Shown: piece after piece, positions 5,787 to 12,995 of the stretch
Layout: each line of letters opens with the position of its first letter
Numbering within the stretch: position 1 is the first letter of the stretch
Origin: JAICLL01 sp035252155
Lineage (GTDB): Bacteria; Planctomycetota; Planctomycetia; Pirellulales; JAICIG01
Reading direction: 5' to 3'
Assembly: GCA_035252155.1 (NCBI GenBank)
Contig: DATFDL010000527.1
Location: forward strand, 1-17,011
DNA: 17,011 nucleotides
Position numbers and translations under genes: made by a program
The notes under the pieces: generated by a model
Told to the model about the DNA's origin: nothing
The model's input: only the letters and a program-made list of their open reading frames with translations
Database searches by the model: none

Positions 5787-7835
5787 ATGCGTCTGCTTGC
5801 CGTTTCGCTCATTCTGCTCTCTCTCGCCGCCCCGACCCGCGCCGACGGGCCGGCCGATAATTTGCCCAATAAAGTGCGCCGCATTCCTAAACAGGGCATC
5901 GACGTGCCCGCGGAAAAGCGGGAAGCTTTCGAAGCCAAGTTGGCGGACTTAGAGCGGCAAGTTATCGAGCTTGGCAAGCGCGACGACGCCCGCACCCGTT
6001 CGCTGCTCTGCGACATACAGATTTATTCCAAGGCGGTGCGCGACGCATTGCGGCACCAGGAGTTTTTTGAGGAGACAGAACTGGCGGTGGCCGACGAGCT
6101 GCTTGAAGAGGGCAGACAGCGGGCCGGCGAACTTGCCGAAGGCCGCGCGCCCTGGACCACGGCCACAGGACTAGTGGTGCGCGGCTATGTCTCGCGCATC
6201 GACGGCTCGGTGCAGCCCTACGGACTCGTGGTGCCCGAATCGTATGATCCAAAGACCGCGACGCGCCATCGGGTCGATCTCTGGTTTCATGGCCGGGGCG
6301 AAACGCTCAGCGAAGTCAACTTTCTGCAAAACCGCCGCACGCAGGTCGGGCAGTTCGCCCCCCGCGATACTTTGGTGCTGCATCCCTATGGCCGATACTG
6401 CAACGCCTTCAAGTTTGCCGGCGAGGTCGATGTCCTGGAAGCGCTCGAATCGGTTCGCGATCGCTATCGCATTGAGGACGATCTGATTTCGGTGCGGGGT
6501 TTCTCGATGGGCGGCGCGGCGTGCTGGCATTTGGCCGTGCATTACAGCGACCGTTGGTTCGCCGCCAATCCCGGTGCGGGCTTTTCGGAAACTGCCAAGT
6601 TCCTGCGGCATTTTCAGAATGAGGAGACCGAGCCGACCTGGTTCGAGCGGCGGCTCTATCATCTCTACGACGCCACCGACTGGGCGCCGAATCTGTTCCA
6701 CTGCCCCACTGTGGCCTACAGCGGCGAGGACGACCCGCAAAAGCAAGCGGGCGATGTCATGGAAGAGGCGCTGGCCGAGGCCGGCATCAAGCTGCGGCAC
6801 GTCATTGGTCCCAAGACGAAGCACCGTTATCATCCCGAATCGCAAACCGCCGTCGAACGCCTGATGGACAGCCTGGCTGAGACAGGCCGCGATCGCTTTC
6901 CGGCCGCAGTCCATCTGGTCACTTACACGCTGAAATACAACCGCATGGGCTGGGTGACCATCGACGGCATCGCCGAGCATTGGCAACGCGCCGCAGTCGA
7001 AGCGGTGATGACCGACTCGTCGTCGGTCGATGTCGCCACCAACAACGTCACCGACCTGACGTTCGACCTGCCCGCCGGCTGGTGCCTGCTCGACGTCGAT
7101 CAGCCGGTGTCGGTGATCATCGACGAGCAGGAAGTCTTCGTGCCGCAGCCGCTCTCCGACCGCTCGTGGCATGCTCAACTGCACCTGGACGAGGGCAAGT
7201 GGACGGCGGGCCCGCGGCCCGCCAAGGGGCTTCGCAAGGAGCACAATCTGCAGGGCCCGATCGACGATGCGTTCATGGACAGTTTTATCTTTGTGCGGCC
7301 CAGCGGAGATGCGGCGCACCCGGCGGTTGGCGAGTGGGTCGACAGCGAGTTAGCGCGTGCCATCGAGCATTGGCGCCGACAGTTCCGGGGCGACGCGCGC
7401 GTGAAATTCGACCATGAGATCACCGATGATGACATCGCCTCGGCCAACCTGGTGCTGTGGGGTGATCGGTCGAGCAACAAGCTCTTGGCGCGGATCGCCG
7501 ACAAGTTGCCCATCGACTGGCGGAAAGACAGCATTCTGGCCGGCGATCAAACCTTCGAGGCCGACAAACATGCGTTGCTGATGATCTATCCCAATCCGCT
7601 GAACCCACGGCGGTACGTGGTGCTGAACAGTGGTTTTACGTTCCGCGATTTTGCCTATCTCAACAACGCCCGGCAGGTGCCCAAGCTGCCCGACTGGGCC
7701 GTGGTCGATGTGCGCGTGGCCCCCGATGCTCTTTGGCCCGGCAAGATCGCGGCGGCGGCGTTCTTCGACGAGCAGTGGCAACTCGATCCGCGTCAACACG
7801 GCGGCGCTGGGGAACCCGGTACCGATCAAGAATAA
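5787..7835 (+). CDS. Secreted alpha/beta hydrolase (prolyl oligopeptidase/esterase-like) with C-terminal accessory domain
   Basis: A 682-residue protein with a Sec signal peptide (MRLLAVSLILLSLAAPTRADG, cleavage near residue 20). A helical N-terminal region (about 30-120) precedes a catalytic domain. Seen motifs are WFHGRGE (about 166-172, oxyanion region), GFSMGG with nucleophile Ser240, YSGEDDP with candidate acid Asp315 or Asp316, and GPKTKHRYHPE with candidate His346 or His349. The order and spacing fit the alpha/beta hydrolase triad of S9 or depolymerase-like esterases. The C-terminal ~300 residues hold beta-rich sequence and a segment NLVLWGDRSSNKLLARIADKLPI...YVVLNSGFTFRD, seen in related planctomycete hydrolases by recollection. 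The likely role is cleavage of an ester or peptide substrate outside the cytoplasm, possibly on polysaccharides. No strong Shine-Dalgarno is present, and the gene stands alone between repeat-bearing spacers. Confidence 0.85.
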   Translation: MRLLAVSLILLSLAAPTRADGPADNLPNKVRRIPKQGIDVPAEKREAFEAKLADLERQVIELGKRDDARTRSLLCDIQIYSKAVRDALRHQEFFEETELAVADELLEEGRQRAGELAEGRAPWTTATGLVVRGYVSRIDGSVQPYGLVVPESYDPKTATRHRVDLWFHGRGETLSEVNFLQNRRTQVGQFAPRDTLVLHPYGRYCNAFKFAGEVDVLEALESVRDRYRIEDDLISVRGFSMGGAACWHLAVHYSDRWFAANPGAGFSETAKFLRHFQNEETEPTWFERRLYHLYDATDWAPNLFHCPTVAYSGEDDPQKQAGDVMEEALAEAGIKLRHVIGPKTKHRYHPESQTAVERLMDSLAETGRDRFPAAVHLVTYTLKYNRMGWVTIDGIAEHWQRAAVEAVMTDSSSVDVATNNVTDLTFDLPAGWCLLDVDQPVSVIIDEQEVFVPQPLSDRSWHAQLHLDEGKWTAGPRPAKGLRKEHNLQGPIDDAFMDSFIFVRPSGDAAHPAVGEWVDSELARAIEHWRRQFRGDARVKFDHEITDDDIASANLVLWGDRSSNKLLARIADKLPIDWRKDSILAGDQTFEADKHALLMIYPNPLNPRRYVVLNSGFTFRDFAYLNNARQVPKLPDWAVVDVRVAPDALWPGKIAAAAFFDEQWQLDPRQHGGAGEPGTDQE

Positions 7836-7845
7836 CTTGACCATT

Positions 7846-8035
7846 AGGGTGCCACGGCATCCGCCACGGCGCGGCTGGCATCGAACCAACGCGCGACGCA
7901 ACTCGCCGTGGCGGACGCCGTGCCGAGCCGCCTCTAGGGTGTGGCCAACGAGCCGATCGCACGGCGTCCGTCGCAGCGACCGCGCGTTCGCCCATTGCGA
8001 CTTCCACCGCGCTGCGACGGATGCCGTGGCACTCT
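7846..8035. repeat. Composite nested palindromic repeat (family E)
   Basis: The outer ends AGGGTGCCACGGCATCCG (7846-7863) and CGGATGCCGTGGCACTCT (8018-8035) pair at 17 of 18 positions. Inside are two smaller hairpins: CCACGGCATCCGCCACGGCG with its partner at about 7904-7924, and CACGGCGTCCGTCGCAGCG (about 7960-7978) with its partner at about 8010-8028. It fills most of the 289-bp spacer between the hydrolase and the KaiA-like gene. The rest of the spacer has no gene. Confidence 0.8.
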
Positions 8036-8124
8036 GGCGCCTTCGTTCGTGCAAGCGCTCTGTTCATCCGGGCACGTCGCCGCTAAAGTAGCCGCCCCAA
8101 TCTCCCAGACACAGGAAGCGCGCG

Positions 8125-9039
8125 ATGTCGACTTCAACCGAGGCGGCGCTCTCGATGCAGGCAGTCGCACCGCTGGCGCCTTGGGGAAAGTTGCCGGCGC
8201 GAATTCAGGTGCTGTATGTCACCACCGAACGGCATCCCGTCGAACCGCTGCGCGAACTGTTGGCGGCCGACTCGGCGATGCGCGTCGAACTCGAAATGGT
8301 GTGGCTGGCAACGCCTGGCCTGGCCCGCTTGCGCGAGGCGAATTTCGACGCCGTTTTAGTTCGGCACGATCCGCCGGAGCTTGACGCGCTCGATTTCGCG
8401 GAAGCTCTGCGTGGCGGAGGCGGCGAAGACCCGCTCGTGGTCGTCGGCACCGACCGCGAGTGCGTCCTAGCGCCGCTCTGCCATGAAGTCGGCGCGGATG
8501 CCTACGTCTCACTCGTCGATGTTTCGCCCCGGCATTTGATCTGGACCCTGGCACGGGCAATCGAGTGGCATCGGCTGGTCCGTGAGAACCGCCGGCTGGC
8601 ACAGCTCGAACGCCAACGCTTGCGGCTGGAGCATGGCGAAGCGGAGCGGCTGCTGCGCGAGCAGCGCGACCTGATTCGCGATCTCGAAGACCTTACAGAC
8701 AGCGGGCCGACGCTTTCGCCCGTCGCTCCGCCCGTGGTGGGCGGGCCGGTGGGGCCGCCGGTCGCCGACGAATTGCTGAGCGAATACCGCGATCTGCTGC
8801 GGGCCTATGTCATCATGGGTTCCGGCACGTTGACCGCGGAAATTGGAGCGCTGGCAGCGCGAATCATCGCCGCCAGGCTGCCGCCAGCGAGAGTCATGCA
8901 ACTCCACGTACACGTGCTAGAAGGCGTGCTTCGTGGGCTTGGCACGCGCGGCGTCCGGCATGTCATGAGCCGCGCCGACTTGCTGATTCTCGATCTGATG
9001 ATTCACTTGGCCGAGCAAAACGTGTCGCAGAATTCGTGA
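8125..9039 (+). CDS. Pseudo-receiver protein with KaiA/RsbU-like C-terminal domain
   Basis: A 304-residue soluble protein. Residues about 25-150 form a receiver-like alpha/beta domain (RIQVLYVTTERH, FDAVLVRHDPPE, LVVVGTDRE, GADAYVSLVDVS). The phosphorylation site is lost: the Asp pair reads TTE, the phospho-Asp position reads Arg80, and the conserved Lys is Leu130, so it is a pseudo-receiver. Residues 148-190 are a charged, probable coiled-coil linker, then a Pro/Gly stretch. Residues 220-300 form a helical domain starting YRDLLRAY and ending RADLLILDLMIHLAEQ, with PPARVMQLH in the middle. This order, length and pattern resemble cyanobacterial KaiA (about 284 residues), whose C-domain binds KaiC; the related RsbU N-terminal domain binds a stress-response partner. 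No KaiB or KaiC is in the window. AGGAAG lies 6 bases before the ATG. The function is a protein-protein signalling role by inference. The stop codon overlaps a hairpin repeat. Confidence 0.75.
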   Translation: MSTSTEAALSMQAVAPLAPWGKLPARIQVLYVTTERHPVEPLRELLAADSAMRVELEMVWLATPGLARLREANFDAVLVRHDPPELDALDFAEALRGGGGEDPLVVVGTDRECVLAPLCHEVGADAYVSLVDVSPRHLIWTLARAIEWHRLVRENRRLAQLERQRLRLEHGEAERLLREQRDLIRDLEDLTDSGPTLSPVAPPVVGGPVGPPVADELLSEYRDLLRAYVIMGSGTLTAEIGALAARIIAARLPPARVMQLHVHVLEGVLRGLGTRGVRHVMSRADLLILDLMIHLAEQNVSQNS

Positions 9040-9088
9040 GAATTCTGGCGGTACTTTCGTGGCGCGGCCCGACTTCTCACGAAGTCGG
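9028..9088. repeat. Paired hairpin repeat (family F) overlapping a stop codon
   Basis: Two hairpins, CAGAATTC-GTGA-GAATTCTG (9028-9047) and CCGACTTC-TCAC-GAAGTCGG (9069-9088), have the same core in opposite orientations (TTCTCACGAA). The TGA stop of the KaiA-like gene (9037-9039) is the first hairpin's loop. The pair sits between convergent genes and may also end transcription, although no poly-T tract follows. Confidence 0.75.
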
Positions 9089-9112
9089 CTACAACTTGGC
9101 GCGCAATGCGGA

Positions 9113-9991
9113 TTAATTTGCACGCAGGTCCACACCCATCTCGCGCATCAAGAGCTGCATATCTTCCCAAACGTCTTTCTTGGCCGCGGGATTGCGCAGC
9201 AAGTAGGCGGGATGATACGTGCAGAGCACGCGGCTGCCGCGATAATCGAAGAACCGCTTGCGCATCCGGCCGATCGACAAATCCGTGCCGAGCAGTGCCT
9301 GTGCCGCCACCGCCCCCAGGCAGCAAATAAATTCCGGGCGGATGATCTCAAGCTGTCGATCGAGATATTCGCGGCAGTTGGCAACTTCGTCGGGCAAGGG
9401 ATTGCGGTTTTGCGGCGGCCGGCATTTGATGGTGTTGAGAATGTAGACGTCCTCGCGGCGAAGCCGGCAAGCTTCGATAATCTTATTGAGCAATTGCCCG
9501 GCGCGGCCGACAAACGGTTCGCCTTGGGCGTCTTCGTCGGCCCCCGGAGCTTCGCCCATGAAACAGAGCCGAGCGCCGGGATTGCCGACGCCGAACACCG
9601 TTTGCGTGCGCGTGCTCACCAGCACCTGGCAGCGCGTGCAGCCGCTGACTTCGCAGGCAATCGCCGCCAACGCCGCCGGCCGCTGGGCCAAGGGCAGCAT
9701 GGGTCTTTCCCAGCCGGTGGAGAACAGCGGCGCCGCGCCACGCGGCACCGGCCGCGGCGCAGTGGCCGCCGTCTCGGCCTCTTTCTTGGCGGGCGCCACC
9801 GTCGGAGGCGACCGGGTCGGCGCCGGTGCGATGGCCGAGTGCGGCTGGGAGTCGGGGGCCGGCTGGTGACCGGCGGTAGGTTTTCGCAGGTCGATCACGC
9901 CCGATCGCTGAAGGCTTTCGAGCCTTTGCACAAGAACCCGCCGCAACACCTCGGACGACAATGTCTCTGTGTCTTCCATGTACGCGCTCAT
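9113..9991 (-). CDS. Uracil-DNA glycosylase, family 4 (iron-sulfur type)
   Basis: A 292-residue base-excision repair enzyme that removes uracil from DNA. The catalytic domain begins near residue 105. Motifs are GEAPGADED (146-154, catalytic region), PFVGRAGQLL (159-168), NTIKCRPPQNRNP (186-198) and HPAYLLRNP (260-268). Four cysteines at 118, 121, 190 and 206 fit the [4Fe-4S] ligands of family 4 enzymes. The N-terminal ~90 residues are unusual: a short helix followed by a Pro/Ala-rich, probably disordered linker, so the protein is longer than typical members of about 200 residues. AAAGGA lies 4 bases before the ATG at 9991. It is divergent from der with a 117-bp gap, which probably holds promoters for both. 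Confidence 0.93.
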   Translation of the reverse strand: MSAYMEDTETLSSEVLRRVLVQRLESLQRSGVIDLRKPTAGHQPAPDSQPHSAIAPAPTRSPPTVAPAKKEAETAATAPRPVPRGAAPLFSTGWERPMLPLAQRPAALAAIACEVSGCTRCQVLVSTRTQTVFGVGNPGARLCFMGEAPGADEDAQGEPFVGRAGQLLNKIIEACRLRREDVYILNTIKCRPPQNRNPLPDEVANCREYLDRQLEIIRPEFICCLGAVAAQALLGTDLSIGRMRKRFFDYRGSRVLCTYHPAYLLRNPAAKKDVWEDMQLLMREMGVDLRAN

Positions 9992-10108
9992 GGATTCCTT
10001 TCAAAATTCTTGCCGATTCCTGCTGCCAGCCGGTTGCCGATTATCCCAAAGCAGGCGGCGGTTGCACAGTGCCTGCCCGAACGAACCGGCTCGTTGTATG
10101 ATGGAGAG

Positions 10109-11467
10109 ATGACCGTTCCGCAAGTTGTGATCGTCGGCCGCCCGAACGTGGGCAAATCGAGCCTTTTTAATTGGATCGTCAACAAGCGCGTCGCCATCGT
10201 CGACGACCAGGCGGGCGTGACGCGCGACCGGCTGACCCACCTGATGTGCATCGGCGATCGTTATTTCGAGCTGGTCGATACCGGCGGCATGGGCGTCGAT
10301 GACGTCGACAATCTCACCAGCCTGATCGAAGAGCAGATCGAGGCCGCCGTCGATTCGGCCGACGTACTGCTGTTTGTGGTCGATACGCGTGACGGCCTGG
10401 TGCCGCTCGACGAGGAGGTGGCCAAGCGGCTGCGTTACGCCAAGGCCCCGATTGTCTGCGTGGCCAATAAAACCGACGCCGAATCGCTCGACAACCAGGC
10501 AAACGAGTTCTACCGGCTGGGCCGCGGCAAGCTGGTGCGCGTCAGCACTCGGCAAAATCGCGGCAAGCAAGAGCTACTCGACGAAATCTTTGAGCGCCTG
10601 CCCGACCAGATCGAGGAGGGTCCGCCCGCCGAACCGATCATGAAGGTGGCCATCGTCGGTCGCCGCAACACCGGCAAGAGCACCTTTGTCAATACGCTGG
10701 CCCAGGCCGAGCGGATGATCGTCAGCGAGGTGCCGGGCACGACGCGCGACAGCGTCGATGTGCGGTTCGAGCTCGATGGCAAGGCCTTCGTGGCGATCGA
10801 CACGCCGGGGCTGCGGCGGCGCAAAAGCATCAGCACCGACATCGATTTTTACAGCAGCCATCGGGCGGAACGCAGCATCCGCCGGGCCGACGTCGTGTTT
10901 CTCTTTCTCGATGCGGGCGATCGGATCAGCAAGGTCGATAAACAGCTTTGCGACTACATCGCCCAGCACTACAAACCGTGCGTTTTTGTGGTGAACAAGT
11001 GGGACTTGTTCGCCGGCACGCTGCCGACCGAAAAATGGGTGGCCTACCTCAAAGACACCTTTCGCACCATGCGGCACGTGCCCATCGCGTTTATTACCGG
11101 GCAGACGGGCAAGAACGTCAAAGCGCTGCTTAACCACGGGCAAATGCTCTTTAAGCAGGCGCGTGCACGGGTGGGCACTTCTGACCTGAACCGGCTGCTC
11201 AAGGCGGCGATCGAGCGCAGCCCCCCGCCGCTGGTCCGCAACCGGCAGCCGAAGATTTATTACGCCACGCAAGTCGGCGTCGAACCGCCGACTCTGGTGC
11301 TGTTTTGCAATCATCCCCAGGCGCTGAGCGAGAACTATCGCCGCTACTTGCTGGGCGTGTTTCGCGACCATCTGCCGTTTGGCGAAGTTCCGATCAAGCT
11401 CTACTTACGCAAGCGCGAATCGGGCGAACCCGAAAGCAGCCAACCGGCCGCGGCCGCCGAACCGTAA
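10109..11467 (+). CDS. der: Ribosome-assembly GTPase Der (EngA)
   Basis: A 452-residue protein with two tandem GTPase domains, needed for maturation of the 50S ribosomal subunit. Domain 1 has GRPNVGKSS (10-18, P-loop), DTGG (57-60) and NKTD (120-123). Domain 2 has GRRNTGKST (184-192), DTPG (231-234) and NKWD (296-299). A KH-like RNA-binding domain covers about residues 357-436. Both G5 positions deviate from the usual SA motif (VSTRQNRG at 145-152, FITGQTG at 328-334). The frame is open for 350 codons upstream, but that stretch overlaps the glycosylase in antisense; the start at 10109 is chosen because MTVPQVVIVGRPNVGKSS is the expected beginning. GGAG lies close upstream. The C-terminal tail is Ala/Pro-rich. 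It is a housekeeping gene. Confidence 0.97.
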   Translation: MTVPQVVIVGRPNVGKSSLFNWIVNKRVAIVDDQAGVTRDRLTHLMCIGDRYFELVDTGGMGVDDVDNLTSLIEEQIEAAVDSADVLLFVVDTRDGLVPLDEEVAKRLRYAKAPIVCVANKTDAESLDNQANEFYRLGRGKLVRVSTRQNRGKQELLDEIFERLPDQIEEGPPAEPIMKVAIVGRRNTGKSTFVNTLAQAERMIVSEVPGTTRDSVDVRFELDGKAFVAIDTPGLRRRKSISTDIDFYSSHRAERSIRRADVVFLFLDAGDRISKVDKQLCDYIAQHYKPCVFVVNKWDLFAGTLPTEKWVAYLKDTFRTMRHVPIAFITGQTGKNVKALLNHGQMLFKQARARVGTSDLNRLLKAAIERSPPPLVRNRQPKIYYATQVGVEPPTLVLFCNHPQALSENYRRYLLGVFRDHLPFGEVPIKLYLRKRESGEPESSQPAAAAEP

Positions 11468-11498
11468 CTACGGCCTGACGGCTCGGGTCGTGGTTCAA

Positions 11499-11678
11499 TC
11501 ACTTTTGCAGGATCAACTTTCCGCTCCGCGTCAGACGCAACCGATACGTCTCGGTGCCATGCGCGATGCAGACTTCCACCCGACCCTGCAGCAATTCGGC
11601 CGATGGAATCGTTCGGCATGCCCGGTCGCTAGGGCACGCGGCGGCAGGTTCGTTTTTTGGCCGTTCGTTGTTATCCAT
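11499..11678 (-). CDS. hemP: HemP-like heme-uptake-associated small protein
   Basis: A 59-residue protein whose C-terminal 40 residues fit the HemP family: RTIPSAELLQGRVEVCIAHG followed by TETYRLRLTRSGKLILQK. HemP proteins are small and often encoded next to heme or iron uptake genes under iron control; in some bacteria they act in regulating heme uptake. The start at 11678 is chosen because AGGA sits about 8 bases upstream; a start nine codons earlier (11705) is possible. There is no heme receptor nearby. The gene converges on der with 31 bp between stops and is divergent from the DUF1559 gene, with operator-like sites between them. Confidence 0.82.
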   Translation of the reverse strand: MDNNERPKNEPAAACPSDRACRTIPSAELLQGRVEVCIAHGTETYRLRLTRSGKLILQK

Positions 11679-11706
11679 CCGCACGTTCCTAAACCGCCGC
11701 AACACT

Positions 11707-11769
11707 AACCCGTGCGCAAGCGAGGCGGATGCGCAGGTTACCGCATCATTCCTCGCTGTCGCTTGGGGT
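11707..11769. repeat. Degenerate inverted repeat (family G) in the hemP leader
   Basis: AACCCGTGCGCAAGCGAGG (11707-11725) and CCTCGCTGTCGCTTGGGGT (11751-11769) pair at 14 of 19 positions. The element is a decayed relative of the better-kept one at 16454-16533 and lies directly upstream of hemP. Confidence 0.6.
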
Positions 11770-11823
11770 GGGTGCCGTTTTGCCAGCCGTTCTAACCATC
11801 GTTGCCGGGTGCAAACCTATCGT

Positions 11824-11841
11824 TAATGAGACTAAATGTCA
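11824..11841. promoter_or_regulatory. Operator-like site 1, Fur-box candidate
   Basis: TAATGAGACTAAATGTCA contains TGAGACTAAATGTCA, a weak 7-1-7 dyad. It shares 11 of 12 bases (TAATGAGAC[T/A]AA) with the reverse complement of site 2. AATGAGA-type half-sites are typical of Fur boxes. It is about 146 bp upstream of hemP. Confidence 0.45.
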
Positions 11842-11860
11842 ATAACGAGGGATTTGGGCC

Positions 11861-11891
11861 TTGACATTTCTTATCTTATCCGGGATGATAC
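11861..11891 (+). promoter_or_regulatory. Candidate promoter for the DUF1559 gene
   Basis: TTGACA (11861-11866) is a perfect -35 hexamer. A weak -10, TGATAC (11886-11891), is 19 bases away. The region around 11820-11920 is AT-rich compared with its surroundings. The leader continues with a GCCCC-GCTT-GGGGC hairpin at 11952-11965. Confidence 0.4.
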
Positions 11892-11901
11892 CATCCTTAC
11901 T

Positions 11902-11919
11902 TGAGACTTTGTCTCATTA
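11902..11919. promoter_or_regulatory. Operator-like site 2, Fur-box candidate
   Basis: TGAGAC-TTT-GTCTCA (11902-11916) is a perfect dyad, extended to GTCTCATTA (11919). It is the inverse of site 1 and lies just downstream of the candidate promoter, where a repressor would block transcription. Confidence 0.5.
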
Positions 11920-12012
11920 GTTCCATCTGACTGAGCCCAGCCAGCCCCGCTGCCCCGCTTGGGGCCTCCTGCCAGCCACGCTCGTCGCTCACCGTGGTTT
12001 TTTCGCTCGCAC

Positions 12013-12019
12013 AGGAGGT
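12013..12019 (+). promoter_or_regulatory. Strong Shine-Dalgarno of the DUF1559 gene
   Basis: AGGAGGT lies 6 bases before the ATG at 12026, the strongest ribosome site in the window. Confidence 0.8.
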
Positions 12020-12025
12020 TTTCGG

Positions 12026-12958
12026 ATGCGTCGTCGCGACGGTTTTACGCTGATTGAGTTGTTGGTGGTCATTGCCGTCATCGGTTTACTCGTCGGGCTG
12101 TTGCTGCCCGCCGTCCAGGCGGCGCGCGAAGCAACCCGGCGAAACGAGTGCGCCAACCGCTTGAAGCAGATCGGGCTGGCCTGCCAATCGTACCACGATG
12201 TGATGAACCGCTTTCCGCCGGGTTATTGTGCGGTGGGGGCTTATATGGACGGCCAGACCGATACTTCGCCTGGGTGGGGCTGGGCGAGTTGCCTGCTACC
12301 GTACCTCGAGCAGCAGGCGCTTCAGCAGACGATCGATTTTCGTCGGCCGATCGAACATCCGGTAAATGGGTCCGCGGTGCGCACGAGCATTGCGAGCTAC
12401 CTCTGCCCTTCCGACATTGTGGCCTCAGAACAATTCTCGGTGCCCGACGCTGCCGGGCAACCGGTGGTTGTGGCGGCGCCCTCAAGCTACGCCGGCTGTG
12501 TGGGAAACGATGCATCCGACGTGGCTGGGCCGAGCGGCTCGGGTGTTTTCTATCGCAACAGCGCCACGCGGTTGGCCGATCTGACCGACGGCAGCAGCGT
12601 GACTATACTGGTCGGGGAGCGGGCGTGGGCCAACGCGCAGAGCACTTGGGCTGGCGCGGTTTCGGGGGCCGTCTGCCTGCGCGGAAAGTACAACCGCTGC
12701 CCGGTGGGCGGCGCGGCTTGGGCCGCCGCCTCCACGCTCAATCTGGCTCATGCGCACTTGAACAACGCCACGGCGGACCCCGACGGCGGGCTCGATGATT
12801 TTTCGAGCCTGCACCCCGAAGGATCGAACTTTGTGTTCGCCGATGGTTCCGTTCGCTTTCTCGCCAGCCTGCCCGACGACACACCCGCCGGCATGGTTTT
12901 CCAAGGCCTCGGAACTCGCTCCGGCGGCGAAGTGATTTCCGGCGATTGGCTGCGATAA
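12026..12958 (+). CDS. DUF1559 prepilin-like (type II pseudopilin-like) protein
   Basis: A 310-residue protein of the DUF1559 family, which is greatly expanded in Planctomycetota. The N-terminus RRRDGFTLIELLVVIAVIG is a type IV prepilin leader: cleavage would occur after Gly6, with Glu11 (mature position 5), followed by a membrane helix to about residue 28. The central part is a soluble domain with LPYLEQQALQ and SYLCPSD. The C-terminal motif SLHPEGSNFVFADGSVRF (261-278) is the family's H-x-G...DGSV signature. Members are probably exported and assembled like pseudopilins, but their function is unknown. The gene appears single, with a strong ribosome site and a possibly iron-responsive promoter region shared with hemP. 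Confidence 0.95.
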   Translation: MRRRDGFTLIELLVVIAVIGLLVGLLLPAVQAAREATRRNECANRLKQIGLACQSYHDVMNRFPPGYCAVGAYMDGQTDTSPGWGWASCLLPYLEQQALQQTIDFRRPIEHPVNGSAVRTSIASYLCPSDIVASEQFSVPDAAGQPVVVAAPSSYAGCVGNDASDVAGPSGSGVFYRNSATRLADLTDGSSVTILVGERAWANAQSTWAGAVSGAVCLRGKYNRCPVGGAAWAAASTLNLAHAHLNNATADPDGGLDDFSSLHPEGSNFVFADGSVRFLASLPDDTPAGMVFQGLGTRSGGEVISGDWLR

Positions 12959-12995
12959 AACGCTCCGCTGCCCCAACGCACGCGCGAACAAGTGC

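Noticed and set aside
6171..7319. A 382-codon minus-strand frame
   Set aside because: It is fully antisense to the hydrolase and shows no domain pattern.
705..8035. Repeats as a CRISPR array or IS element
   Set aside because: They are scattered single palindromes of several families without regular spacers, and no transposase or cas gene is present.
10097..10102. TATGAT as a -10 box for der
   Set aside because: It is 6 bases from the start codon, no matching -35 lies at the proper distance, and a leader with a ribosome site would not fit.
9059..10108. A 350-codon N-terminal extension of der in the same frame
   Set aside because: It lies antisense to the uracil-DNA glycosylase gene and has no Der-like sequence; the family starts at the MTVPQVVIVGRP segment.
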